Assembly (NCBI GenBank): GCA_965199845.1
Contig: CBDATZ010000005.1
Span: 323,930 to 387,929, forward strand
Direction of reading: 5' to 3'
Source: Ilyomonas sp965199845
GTDB taxonomy: Bacteria > Bacteroidota > Bacteroidia > Chitinophagales > Chitinophagaceae
Length of the DNA: 64,000 nucleotides
Of the stretch, positions 56,703 through 64,000 are shown in pieces. The notes below the pieces were generated by a model. It searched no databases, was not told where the DNA came from, and saw only the letters and a list, made by a program, of their open reading frames with translations. Every line of letters begins with the position of its first letter. Position 1 is the first letter of the stretch. The position numbers and the translations under genes were made by a program.

Positions 56703-57212
56703 ATCTTTCAAAATTTTCTTGCTAACACTTTTTACGGCTGCACTTTCTGTTTCCAAAGCGGCTTCTGTAACCACTTCTAACTCTGCTTTTATATCAGGAT
56801 AAAGAAGAAACAATTTATATAACGTTGATAAGGAAAACGCTTTGATGGCAATTGGCGTTTCCGGTTTTTCGGCTAATAAAAAACAGGCATTCATCAGATA
56901 TCCGTGATACTGTTCGGGAATATCAATTTCTTTCAAAATCCGTATGCTGTTCCTGATAACAGCATCGTGAACATCTGTTCTTACTAATTGTTCAACCAGT
57001 GTTTTAATATAAGGAAATATGAGTTGCGGATTGATGTTTACCGAATAACTTACACTCAACGCAGCACGTTGCGCCAAGCGGTATTCCGGGCTTGTAAAAC
57101 AATTCATTAATTGCTTAAATTTTTCGGGCGAAGATGAAGCCATTTTTGCAATCGCAACCGCTTCTTCTTTGTTATGCAATTTGTCTTTCAGCAATCGTTC
57201 TTCGATCGTCAT
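56667..57212 (-). CDS. HEAT-like alpha-solenoid protein of unknown function
   Basis: With the start at 57212 (MTIEERLLKDKLHNK) the protein has 181 residues. It consists of helical pairs that resemble HEAT repeats (for example SPEYRLAQRAALSVSYSVN and DVHDAVIRNSIRILKEID). The longer frame to 57401 begins with unrelated hydrophobic and basic sequence and is unlikely. It converges with the TPR membrane gene and overlaps its last 36 bases. The function is unknown; such solenoids usually mediate protein contacts. Confidence 0.6.
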   Translation of the reverse strand: MTIEERLLKDKLHNKEEAVAIAKMASSSPEKFKQLMNCFTSPEYRLAQRAALSVSYSVNINPQLIFPYIKTLVEQLVRTDVHDAVIRNSIRILKEIDIPEQYHGYLMNACFLLAEKPETPIAIKAFSLSTLYKLFLLYPDIKAELEVVTEAALETESAAVKSVSKKILKDLNKSKSPRINH

Positions 57213-57448
57213 TATAAAGTTTTGTTTTATTAAAAGTCTGTTTGATAAAGATAGTGTGATTGGTTTCCAAAAGTTGATGCGAACCATTTGCTCGTAATAA
57301 TTTTCAACGATGATAAACCGACATTTTAAAATCAGTAATAGAACTATCTTTTTAAAAATAATGTATGATGTTTTGTAATTGATTGTGATAGCAGGCAGCA
57401 AATTTTATTATATATGTATCTTTCAAGTGAACTAATTAAAATCACACT

Positions 57449-58480
57449 ATGAAGAATCGTTTACTCACTTTGTTTTGCTTCCTGTTTCTTTCGTTATTAT
57501 CGGTTAAAGCGCAATGCAATTTACATCCGAAGATTACGCCCGACAACCTGGTTCTTTGTCCTAATACTAATGATACCATTTATGTTACTAAAGAGTTTGA
57601 TTCGTATCAATGGTTTAAAAACGGCAAGGTTTTAAAAGGCGCTACCGAGCGCTTTTATGCAGTGAACGCGTACGAAGATGGCGGCTCGCTTTTTTCGGTG
57701 AGTGTAACAAAAGGCAAGTGCGCCGATACATCAAAAAAAGTTTTGGTTGATGGTTATGCATTTCTTCCGCCGACAATTATTACATACGGTTCGCCGGCTT
57801 ATTTTGATGTGCCTACAGAAACTTCTGTGTTTTGTAAATATGATTCTGTAACGCTTGAAATGGGTCAGCCATACACCGTAAACGTTCAGTGGTATAGCAA
57901 TGGCGAGCCGATAAAAGGCGCTACCAATATAACATACAAAGTGAAAGGTGACGGCTCTTATACAGCTTGCGGTAACGTTGAAGTATGCCCGAATTATTCT
58001 TCGTGCGAAGGCATCCCGGTAAATATTTCATTTGATAAATTTACCGCAACCATAACCCGCAGCGGCGATTCGTTGCTTGCTAAAAAAGGAAGCAACTATC
58101 AATGGTTTGTAAATGGAAATGCGATTCCAGGCGCAATATCTTCATTTTATTTGCCTTTTAAAAGAGGTTTGTACACAGTAGAAATAACAAATAAAATCAA
58201 TTGTACATCAACTTCAAAACCGGTTTTCTTTACACCAACAAAGAACTTAATTGTTATTTCTCCAAACCCGGCGAATGATTTTATCAATGTTCATTTTAAT
58301 GTAGATAATGCAGCTCAGATTTTAATTTCCGACGTGTATGGGAATCGTCGTTTGCAGGTAGCAGCAACCGGCGGCAACCAGAAAATACAAATCAGCAACC
58401 TCAATACAGGCACGTATGTTTTGCAGGTGACAGATGCAAAAGGAACGATTTTATCAACTGAAAAGTTTATGAAAAATTAA
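57449..58480 (+). CDS. Secreted Ig-like protein with a type IX secretion C-terminal sorting domain
   Basis: The 343-residue protein has a signal peptide (FCFLFLSLLSVKAQ), then repeated Ig-like units that share the phrase YQWF.NG or VQWYSNGEPIKGAT, and ends with a T9SS sorting domain (about 268-343: NLIVISPNPANDFINV to ILSTEKFMKN). The sorting domain drives export through the type IX system and attachment or release at the cell surface. Likely an adhesin or surface protein; the ligand is unknown. A hairpin terminator follows. Confidence 0.8.
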   Translation: MKNRLLTLFCFLFLSLLSVKAQCNLHPKITPDNLVLCPNTNDTIYVTKEFDSYQWFKNGKVLKGATERFYAVNAYEDGGSLFSVSVTKGKCADTSKKVLVDGYAFLPPTIITYGSPAYFDVPTETSVFCKYDSVTLEMGQPYTVNVQWYSNGEPIKGATNITYKVKGDGSYTACGNVEVCPNYSSCEGIPVNISFDKFTATITRSGDSLLAKKGSNYQWFVNGNAIPGAISSFYLPFKRGLYTVEITNKINCTSTSKPVFFTPTKNLIVISPNPANDFINVHFNVDNAAQILISDVYGNRRLQVAATGGNQKIQISNLNTGTYVLQVTDAKGTILSTEKFMKN

Positions 58481-58507
58481 AAAGCCAATCCTTCTTAATA
58501 AAGACAG

Positions 58508-58533
58508 CCCGCTGCAAAGCGGGTTTTTTATTT
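58508..58533 (+). terminator. Terminator of the T9SS-exported protein gene
   Basis: CCCGCT (58508-58513) and AGCGGG (58518-58523) pair around GCAA, followed by TTTTTTATTT. Confidence 0.85.
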
Positions 58534-58575
58534 TATGAACTGATAAAAAGTCAGAACGCTTAGTTTTGAATCGTA

Positions 58576-59673
58576 ATGAATTTACCTTCACATTTATCAG
58601 CGAAACTCGAAGAACGAAAAGCGCAAAATGCATATCGTAACCTGCGTTTGCTTCCGCGCAACATGATTGATTTTTGTTCGAATGATTATTTGGGAATTGT
58701 AAGAAATCATTTGTTGTCGGATATAAATGTTTCTCAACTTCGTTCGGGTTCTACCGGCTCGCGGTTGCTTACCGGCAATTATGATTTGATAGAAGAAACA
58801 GAACAACAGATTGCCGCTTTTCATGAAGCAGAATCTGCACTGATTTTTAATTCCGGTTACGACGCCAATCTGGGCGTTTTGTCTTCGCTTCCGCAAAAAG
58901 GCGATACGATTATTTATGATGCTTTATGTCATGCTTCCATTCGCGATGGCATCCGGCTTTCATTTGCCAAAGCCTTTTCTTTTTTTCATAATGATATAGA
59001 CGATTTAAGAAAGAAAATTCGGTCTGCAAGCGGAACTATTTATATTGTAACCGAATCGGTTTTTAGTATGGATGGAGATGTTTGTCCGTTGAAAGAAATC
59101 GTTTCCATTTGTTCTCAATACAATGCATATTTAATTCTTGACGAAGCGCATTCGATTGGTGTGATTGGTGAACGTGGCGAAGGTCTTGCGCAACAATTAC
59201 AATTGCATCAAAATGTATTTTGCCGCATTTATACGTTTGGTAAAGCGTGTGGCTGTCATGGAGCTGTTGTAACTGGATCAAAAGACCTGAGAAATTACTT
59301 GGTAAATTTTTCGCGGAGCTTTATTTATTCAACGGCTTTGCCGGAACATTCGGTTGCCACAATTCAAAAAAGTTACCAGGTATTTCCAAAGCTGATTGCA
59401 GAAAGAATGCATTTACAAACATTTGTTTATCAGTTTCAAAATGCTTTTTTTCCTTATGAAAAACTAATTTCAGAAACACCAATACAAGCCATTCTTATTC
59501 CCGGAAATAATGAAGTTAGAAACGTGGCTAATACACTTCAGCAAAACAATATAGATGTAAGACCTGTTTTGTACCCAACGGTTCCAAAAGGCAAAGAACG
59601 GCTGCGTGTGATATTGCATTCTTATAATACTGAAAACGAAATTGCCCTGTTAGCAGGGCAATTCAAAGTATAA
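58576..59673 (+). CDS. bioF: 8-amino-7-oxononanoate synthase-like PLP enzyme
   Basis: The 365-residue enzyme belongs to the alpha-oxoamine synthases, which condense an amino acid with an acyl-CoA; BioF makes the first heterocycle precursor of biotin. The PLP lysine lies in YTFGKACGCHGAVV near residue 220, and DEAHSIGVIGERGEG near 195 matches the DEAHSxG cofactor motif. It lacks nearby bioA, bioD or bioB, so KBL or serine palmitoyltransferase-like roles are not excluded, though its length and ends fit BioF. Confidence 0.75.
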   Translation: MNLPSHLSAKLEERKAQNAYRNLRLLPRNMIDFCSNDYLGIVRNHLLSDINVSQLRSGSTGSRLLTGNYDLIEETEQQIAAFHEAESALIFNSGYDANLGVLSSLPQKGDTIIYDALCHASIRDGIRLSFAKAFSFFHNDIDDLRKKIRSASGTIYIVTESVFSMDGDVCPLKEIVSICSQYNAYLILDEAHSIGVIGERGEGLAQQLQLHQNVFCRIYTFGKACGCHGAVVTGSKDLRNYLVNFSRSFIYSTALPEHSVATIQKSYQVFPKLIAERMHLQTFVYQFQNAFFPYEKLISETPIQAILIPGNNEVRNVANTLQQNNIDVRPVLYPTVPKGKERLRVILHSYNTENEIALLAGQFKV

Positions 59674-59686
59674 TAGAATATTTCAA

Positions 59687-60703
59687 TTAGAATCTTGGAC
59701 AAGGTAAGCCTTTGCTTCCGGCGGGTTGTTTTATGTAAATCAACGAAATTTCCATACCACCACGACTGTTGGATGCGGTCTTTAAATCAGACGTATTAAT
59801 ATCATAAGTAAGACCTAAATGAAAATCACTAAAGTCTAAACCTACATACGGAATCAGGGCATCTTTCAAACGCGTCCATGCGCCAATATAAACGCTAACT
59901 GGTTTGTCTAGATATGAATCATCACCCACCGGCAATTGGAACGCACCGCCAACCAAGGTTTCATTAGCACCGGCTTGTTCGCTGTGCATTGCGCTTAGGT
60001 GCAATGTATTTCTTTCACCTACTAAAAAAAAGCCGCCTGCCTGGAAAGTAAAGCGTGGATTTAATATATAATAACCGGTGGTTGTAAACTGTTCTTGTGG
60101 TCTTGTTATGTGATACATACTGATACCGGCATAAAAGTTATCGTGTTCTGTTACACTTGATGTAAACAAGACACCCGCATTCAAATCAATATAACTTTTC
60201 TTCAAAACAGAACCCGGAAACACTTCGCTGGTAGGTAATGAAAATGTTCCGTCAAAAGCCAGCTGGTCACTAAAAGTAAGTTTTGAAGTGTAGATGTTCA
60301 TATTAGAATACGTAGCCTGGAAGCCAACGCCCAACTGCTTAAAACCATTTTCATCCAGACTTTTATGATACGCTGTAGATAAACCTGCATAATTAAATTT
60401 AACCGCACCGGCAGCACTCTGGTCGGTCAAGGCCATAATACCAACGCCCCACGTATCATTTTCAGCAACTTTGCTTCGCAAAATGGCAAAGTCGGCCGAA
60501 ACCGTTCCGGTTGTGTAAGCTTTATTGATGGTTGGCCATTGATTGCGATAATTGCCGGCAATACGTAAATCACCATTAAATTTTCCTGTAAAAGCCGGAT
60601 TCAGAGTCAGAGGCGAAGAATAGAATTGAGAAAAATGCGGATCCTGCGCAAACATATATGCAACACATAACAGGCACAACAGAAGCAGTGTAGTTCGTTT
60701 CAT
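59687..60703 (-). CDS. PorP/SprF-family outer-membrane protein of the type IX secretion system
   Basis: The 338-residue protein has a signal peptide (LLLLCLLCVAYMFAQ) and the start of the PorP/SprF family (DPHFSQFYSSPLTLNPAFTG), then a predicted beta-barrel-like body with the usual end. SprF is linked to secretion of SprB-type adhesins and gliding, but several PorP-like copies occur per genome, so the partner protein is unknown. It is converging with the bioF-like gene. Confidence 0.8.
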   Translation of the reverse strand: MKRTTLLLLCLLCVAYMFAQDPHFSQFYSSPLTLNPAFTGKFNGDLRIAGNYRNQWPTINKAYTTGTVSADFAILRSKVAENDTWGVGIMALTDQSAAGAVKFNYAGLSTAYHKSLDENGFKQLGVGFQATYSNMNIYTSKLTFSDQLAFDGTFSLPTSEVFPGSVLKKSYIDLNAGVLFTSSVTEHDNFYAGISMYHITRPQEQFTTTGYYILNPRFTFQAGGFFLVGERNTLHLSAMHSEQAGANETLVGGAFQLPVGDDSYLDKPVSVYIGAWTRLKDALIPYVGLDFSDFHLGLTYDINTSDLKTASNSRGGMEISLIYIKQPAGSKGLPCPRF

Positions 60704-60786
60704 TAAAAGCAGTAATTACGTTGTGAAAATACAGCAACTTTTTTACAAACGAAACGATTTGTATAAAAAGTATATAACCGCTTGGT

Positions 60787-61440
60787 TTACGATTGGTTTT
60801 TGCTGCCGAATGCCAGGTCGCCGGCGTCTCCGAGACCCGGAACAATATAACCTTTGGCGGTGATTTCTTCATCAATATCGCCACACCAGATAATGACGTT
60901 GCTGCCGGCTTCGCGCTTTACATATTCGATTCCGGTAACGCAGGCAATTACGGTTACAATATGAATCATTAAAGGCTCGCCTTCCGATTTAATGCGCTCG
61001 ATTGTTTTTACCAGCGATGCGCCGGTTGCCAGCATTGGATCGCTAAGAATCACAATACGATTTTCAAAAGAAGGGCTGCTCATGTATTCGATATGAATAT
61101 CAAAACTTCCGTCAAGTCTGTGTTTGCGGTATGCACTGATAAAAGCATTGTCGGCTTTATCAAAATAATTCAATAATCCCTGGTGAAGCGGCAAACCTGC
61201 CCGAAGTATGGTTGCTAATACAGGTTGTTGCGAAAGTATCTTGCTGTTATGAATACCAAGCGGCGTCTGCGTTTCAACTTCCTGCCAGGGAAGTTCTTTG
61301 CTGATTTCATAAGCCGCCACTTCGCCGATGCGTTCTAAATTTCTGCGAAAGCGCATCCGGTCTGTCTGAACATCGGTATTGCGCAGTTCGCTTATCCAGT
61401 TACTGACAAGGCTGTGGGCTTCGCTTAGATTCACAATCAT
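60787..61440 (-). CDS. upp: Uracil phosphoribosyltransferase
   Basis: The enzyme makes UMP from uracil and PRPP in pyrimidine salvage. The 217-residue protein has the PRPP-binding loop ILSDPMLATGASLV near residue 130 and the C-terminal uracil-binding segment KGYIVPGLGDAGDLAFG. The last residues are typical. The start MIVNLSEAHSLV fits the family. It stands alone on the minus strand, upstream of the PorP gene by 83 bases. Confidence 0.9.
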   Translation of the reverse strand: MIVNLSEAHSLVSNWISELRNTDVQTDRMRFRRNLERIGEVAAYEISKELPWQEVETQTPLGIHNSKILSQQPVLATILRAGLPLHQGLLNYFDKADNAFISAYRKHRLDGSFDIHIEYMSSPSFENRIVILSDPMLATGASLVKTIERIKSEGEPLMIHIVTVIACVTGIEYVKREAGSNVIIWCGDIDEEITAKGYIVPGLGDAGDLAFGSKNQS

Positions 61441-61505
61441 GCGGACGAAGATAACCGTTTATTGTAAAAAATGATATGAGCGTTACGTATTGTGAAGGCA
61501 AAAAA

Positions 61506-62318
61506 TCAATTTTTATTTGACAGGTAATTATAATCTTTCAGGACTGTTTCCAGAAATTCTACCGGGTGCTGGTAATCTGTAATTTTTAAGGCGGTTCTTA
61601 TTTTTGCGCTTGTACGCTCGGCAAGCTCGTAATTTTTTTGTTTTAAACTGGCATCGAGTATCGTTTTAATGATATTCATATCGCGATCGCTAAGCAACAA
61701 AACATTGTCGTAGCGTGGTTTGTAAGCATCTTCAACATCAAAGAAAACCGTATCGTTAATATTACTTTTTACCCGGCTTACAATTACAAATGTTCCGGCT
61801 GCAAAATCGCCGAGACGTTTATGATATTTCAACAAAACAACCATTGCAATTACAATAATGATCGTGTAAATTAAAAACACAAATCCTTCGTTCCGGGTTT
61901 TTGAAAGCATCAGGATAAAGACACCCAAACCCAAAGAAGTAATATCGAAAGGGCGCAGCAACCAGCGAAGAAGAAACTGATAAAAAGAAGGACGGTTTCC
62001 GTTGTCGCTGATAACTTTAATGCCTATTAATTTTTTTCCGATACTTTGCCCGTTAAGAATGACTTCGCTGGCTAAATGATAAAGCAAAACAGGCAAAAAA
62101 GCAAGATAATCCCAGGCTCGCATATCATAAGCGTTGGCAAGGTCTCCGGCTTTTATTTTACTGTTCGATAAAAATAAATCAAGCAATTTAAAAGCTATCA
62201 AAATATAAGCAAACTGAATAATCAAATCAATCAGCCACGCAAAAAAACGCTGGAACAAACCGGCGATTTCAAAATCAAGTTCGATGTTAAAACTGGTTCC
62301 GATTTTTATTTTATCCAT
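61506..62318 (-). CDS. RDD-family membrane protein
   Basis: The 270-residue protein has an RDD domain (RFFAWLIDLIIQFAYILIAFK with its Arg and Asp, then GKKLIGIKVISDNGNRPSFYQF) and about four membrane helices, and a soluble C-terminal part of about 80 residues. RDD proteins are poorly characterised, and some affect Na+/H+ tolerance. It is divergent from the SpoIIM-like gene (63 bases between starts), a pairing seen in the Bacteroidota cluster that also includes DUF4129, MoxR and DUF58 genes. Confidence 0.8.
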   Translation of the reverse strand: MDKIKIGTSFNIELDFEIAGLFQRFFAWLIDLIIQFAYILIAFKLLDLFLSNSKIKAGDLANAYDMRAWDYLAFLPVLLYHLASEVILNGQSIGKKLIGIKVISDNGNRPSFYQFLLRWLLRPFDITSLGLGVFILMLSKTRNEGFVFLIYTIIIVIAMVVLLKYHKRLGDFAAGTFVIVSRVKSNINDTVFFDVEDAYKPRYDNVLLLSDRDMNIIKTILDASLKQKNYELAERTSAKIRTALKITDYQHPVEFLETVLKDYNYLSNKN

Positions 62319-62380
62319 TACTCAAAAACAATTAAGCACGTTTGTAAAGTAATTAATAATTTCCGTTTTTAAATTTTTCA

Positions 62381-63346
62381 TTGTTGAGAGAGGCTTTATT
62401 TATTAAACGGAACAAGGAACGCTGGCAAACCATCACGCACGATACTGGCAAACATCCTGATGAGCAGGCGGATGATTTTATTCAATTAGTAGAAGATCTG
62501 GGTTATAGCAAAACATTTTACCCGCACAGCCGTATTACACAATATCTGAACACCGAAGCATCGAAAAAATATTTGAGCATTTATGTAAATCAGCGTGAAA
62601 GCGGCAGCCGGTTTGTACAATTTTTTACATATAAACTCCCGGTTACCATTGCCAAACATCATCGAACTTTGCTAATCAGTTTTTGTTTGTTTGTTGTGTT
62701 TGTTGCCATTGGTTTTTTTTCTGCCAGGAACGAACAGACATTTGTAAGAGAAGTTTTAGGAAACAGTTATGTTGATATGACCGAGAAAAATATCCAGGAA
62801 GGAAAACCATTCCAGGTGTACGGATATGGAAACGAACTGTTGAGTTTTTTTTCATTGTTCATCAACAATATAACGGTTTCATTAAAAGAATTTGCGGGCG
62901 GCATTCTGCTTGGTTTTCCAACTATAACCGGCCTGGTTTATAATGCTATCATGGTGGGCACGTTTGAATATTTGTTTTATACACATGGCTTAATCAGCGA
63001 TAGTTTACTTACCATTTTAATTCATGGCACATTAGAATTGTTTTCTATTGTAGTGGCGGCTACATCGGGTTTGGTGCTGGCGACAAGCTGGCTTTTCCCG
63101 GGAAAAAAGAAACGGCTCGATGCTCTGAAAACGGGCGCAAAAGATGGATTGATCATCGCATTATCAGGCATTCCTACATTATTGATGGCAGCGTTTTTTG
63201 AAGGGTTTGTAACGCGTCATACCGATATGCCTTTGTGGCTAAAATTATTGATTATTATCAGCTCACTTTCTTTTATCATTGCTTATTTTATCGTTTATCC
63301 CATTCAATTGAAACGTAAAGAAAAACTGGCAGCGCAATCCCTTTAA
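62381..63346 (+). CDS. SpoIIM/DUF95-like membrane protein
   Basis: The 321-residue protein starts at a TTG codon (62381 or 62384) because no ATG precedes the conserved first residues LREALFIKRNKERWQ. A basic N-terminal part is followed by about six helices, including FFSLFINNITVSLKEFAGGILLGFPTI and the GTLELFSIVVAATSGLVLATSW region typical of stage II sporulation protein M/DUF95 proteins. The function outside spores is unknown. The partial gene that follows starts 3 bases after this stop, so they are co-transcribed. Confidence 0.8.
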   Translation: MLREALFIKRNKERWQTITHDTGKHPDEQADDFIQLVEDLGYSKTFYPHSRITQYLNTEASKKYLSIYVNQRESGSRFVQFFTYKLPVTIAKHHRTLLISFCLFVVFVAIGFFSARNEQTFVREVLGNSYVDMTEKNIQEGKPFQVYGYGNELLSFFSLFINNITVSLKEFAGGILLGFPTITGLVYNAIMVGTFEYLFYTHGLISDSLLTILIHGTLELFSIVVAATSGLVLATSWLFPGKKKRLDALKTGAKDGLIIALSGIPTLLMAAFFEGFVTRHTDMPLWLKLLIIISSLSFIIAYFIVYPIQLKRKEKLAAQSL

Positions 63347-63348
63347 TT

Positions 63349-64000
63349 ATGAATGCAGGTAACGTGAAGAGCCAGCCATTTACGGTTTATAATGTGATTC
63401 ATTTTTCTTTTTTACGAGAAAAAATGCTGTTTCATTTCTTGTTGTTACTCGTCATGTCTGCCTGTTTTTCTATCAATACAAAAGCGCAGGATACAAGCGT
63501 TACAGACAGCGATGAAGAGTATATCAATTCTGATACTGACAGCGCCCAAATGTCGGAAGGTTACGATACAACCGGTTATTATTTTAACTGGAAAGAATAT
63601 CCTGACGATCCGTTTACAGAAGAAAAAATAAATGTGCGGGTTTCTTCCGATTCTTCAATACAAAAATTTAAAGAAGACGATGCCTTTTGGTATGTAAAAA
63701 GCATCGAACAATTTAAGAAAAACGCATATCGCCTTCGCTACGATAAAAAATACCGCAACAGTTTACAAAGAGAAGGGCTTTTGCCACCAGATAAGCAAGA
63801 GTTTACGCAGGAACAAAACAGCAACGATTGGTTTGTGCAGCCCTGGTTTATCAATACAATCTGGACGATTATTATTGCTATATTTATAGCTGCCATTGCT
63901 TATTTTTTATTGTCGAATAAAATCAATTTGTTTAGCCGTAGTTCGGCAAAATCCGGTTTGGAAGAAGTGGCAGACGAAGAGAATTTATTCAGCATTAATT
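63349..64000 (+). CDS. DUF4129-like membrane protein, 5' part
   Basis: The frame runs open to the window end (217 codons). It begins with a hydrophobic leader ending in FSINTKAQ, an acidic periplasmic region, the conserved DAFWYVKSIEQFK segment, and one transmembrane helix (WTIIIAIFIAAIAYFLL) before the expected DUF4129 domain. The gene position after SpoIIM and RDD genes also supports this family. The DUF4129 domain itself is beyond the edge, so the call rests on context and layout. Confidence 0.65.
   Translation, partial: MNAGNVKSQPFTVYNVIHFSFLREKMLFHFLLLLVMSACFSINTKAQDTSVTDSDEEYINSDTDSAQMSEGYDTTGYYFNWKEYPDDPFTEEKINVRVSSDSSIQKFKEDDAFWYVKSIEQFKKNAYRLRYDKKYRNSLQREGLLPPDKQEFTQEQNSNDWFVQPWFINTIWTIIIAIFIAAIAYFLLSNKINLFSRSSAKSGLEEVADEENLFSIN

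Noticed and set aside
1..64000. CRISPR arrays, rRNA and tRNA genes
   Set aside because: No regularly spaced repeats were seen, and no stretch had the conserved TTC-x-A-x-x-C loop with a 3' acceptor stem. A tRNA-scan would be needed to be sure.

Overview
The window is about 64 kb of a low-GC chromosome from the Bacteroidota, most likely the family Chitinophagaceae. The signs are a PorP/SprF-type protein and a C-terminal sorting domain of the type IX secretion system, Bacteroidota-style promoters (TTG, then TAnnTTTG about 20 bases later), a DUF2027-Smr protein, LptD/OstA-like envelope genes, and paired Tat-exported Gfo/Idh/MocA and sugar-isomerase enzymes. No rRNA, tRNA or CRISPR array was recognised. 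One structural RNA, RNase P RNA, is clear.

Layout. 0-7 kb: the tip of a thiolase gene, a BON-domain protein with a long disordered tail, rnpB, a DUF2027-Smr protein, a TMEM175-like channel, an HD hydrolase, a YdcF-like protein and an exonuclease/GIY-YIG fusion. 7-11 kb: valS, a PAP2 phosphatase and a GNAT acetyltransferase, all broken by a dense cluster of single-base indels that look like sequencing errors, because valS is essential. 11-18 kb: NDH-2, a TPR lipoprotein-like secreted protein, gyrA and a Gfo/Idh/MocA oxidoreductase.

18.05-22.19 kb: the most notable region. It is a 4.14-kb transposon with 23-bp terminal inverted repeats (two mismatches) and an 8-bp target duplication (TAATATTT). 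It carries an IS1595-family transposase and four passenger genes: a membrane-anchored protein of unknown function, a P63C-domain protein translationally coupled to the transposase, and a two-gene unit encoding a serine-dehydrogenase-type (SppA/ClpP-fold) protease and a 69-residue protein. Removing the element and one target copy restores a tight operon in which a nucleoside-type MFS permease gene is followed 26 bases later by the Gfo/Idh/MocA gene.

22-38 kb: the MFS permease, pcm, a polyprenyl synthase, an APC amino-acid permease, then a leftward group (sugar isomerase, Gfo/Idh/MocA, formylglycine-enzyme-like protein, ApbE), tex and dnaE. 38-46.5 kb: an envelope cluster (EI24/CysZ-like, LptD, AmiC-type amidase, MlaD-like MCE protein, OstA-like protein). 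46.5-53.7 kb: nth, an orphan antitoxin-like gene, ahcY, an Lrp regulator, an M28 peptidase, an acyl-CoA carboxylase beta subunit and an MgtC protein. 53.8-58.5 kb: a TPR-AAA ATPase next to a TPR membrane protein, a HEAT-like protein and a T9SS-exported protein. 58.5-64 kb: bioF-like, porP/sprF-like, upp, and RDD, SpoIIM and the start of a DUF4129-like gene, which is the front of a conserved membrane cluster.

Single-base homopolymer indels also break the transposase, the P63C gene, the MFS 3' end and lptD. The sequence probably comes from an assembly with residual indel errors, and the reading frames given here are reconstructions across those errors.
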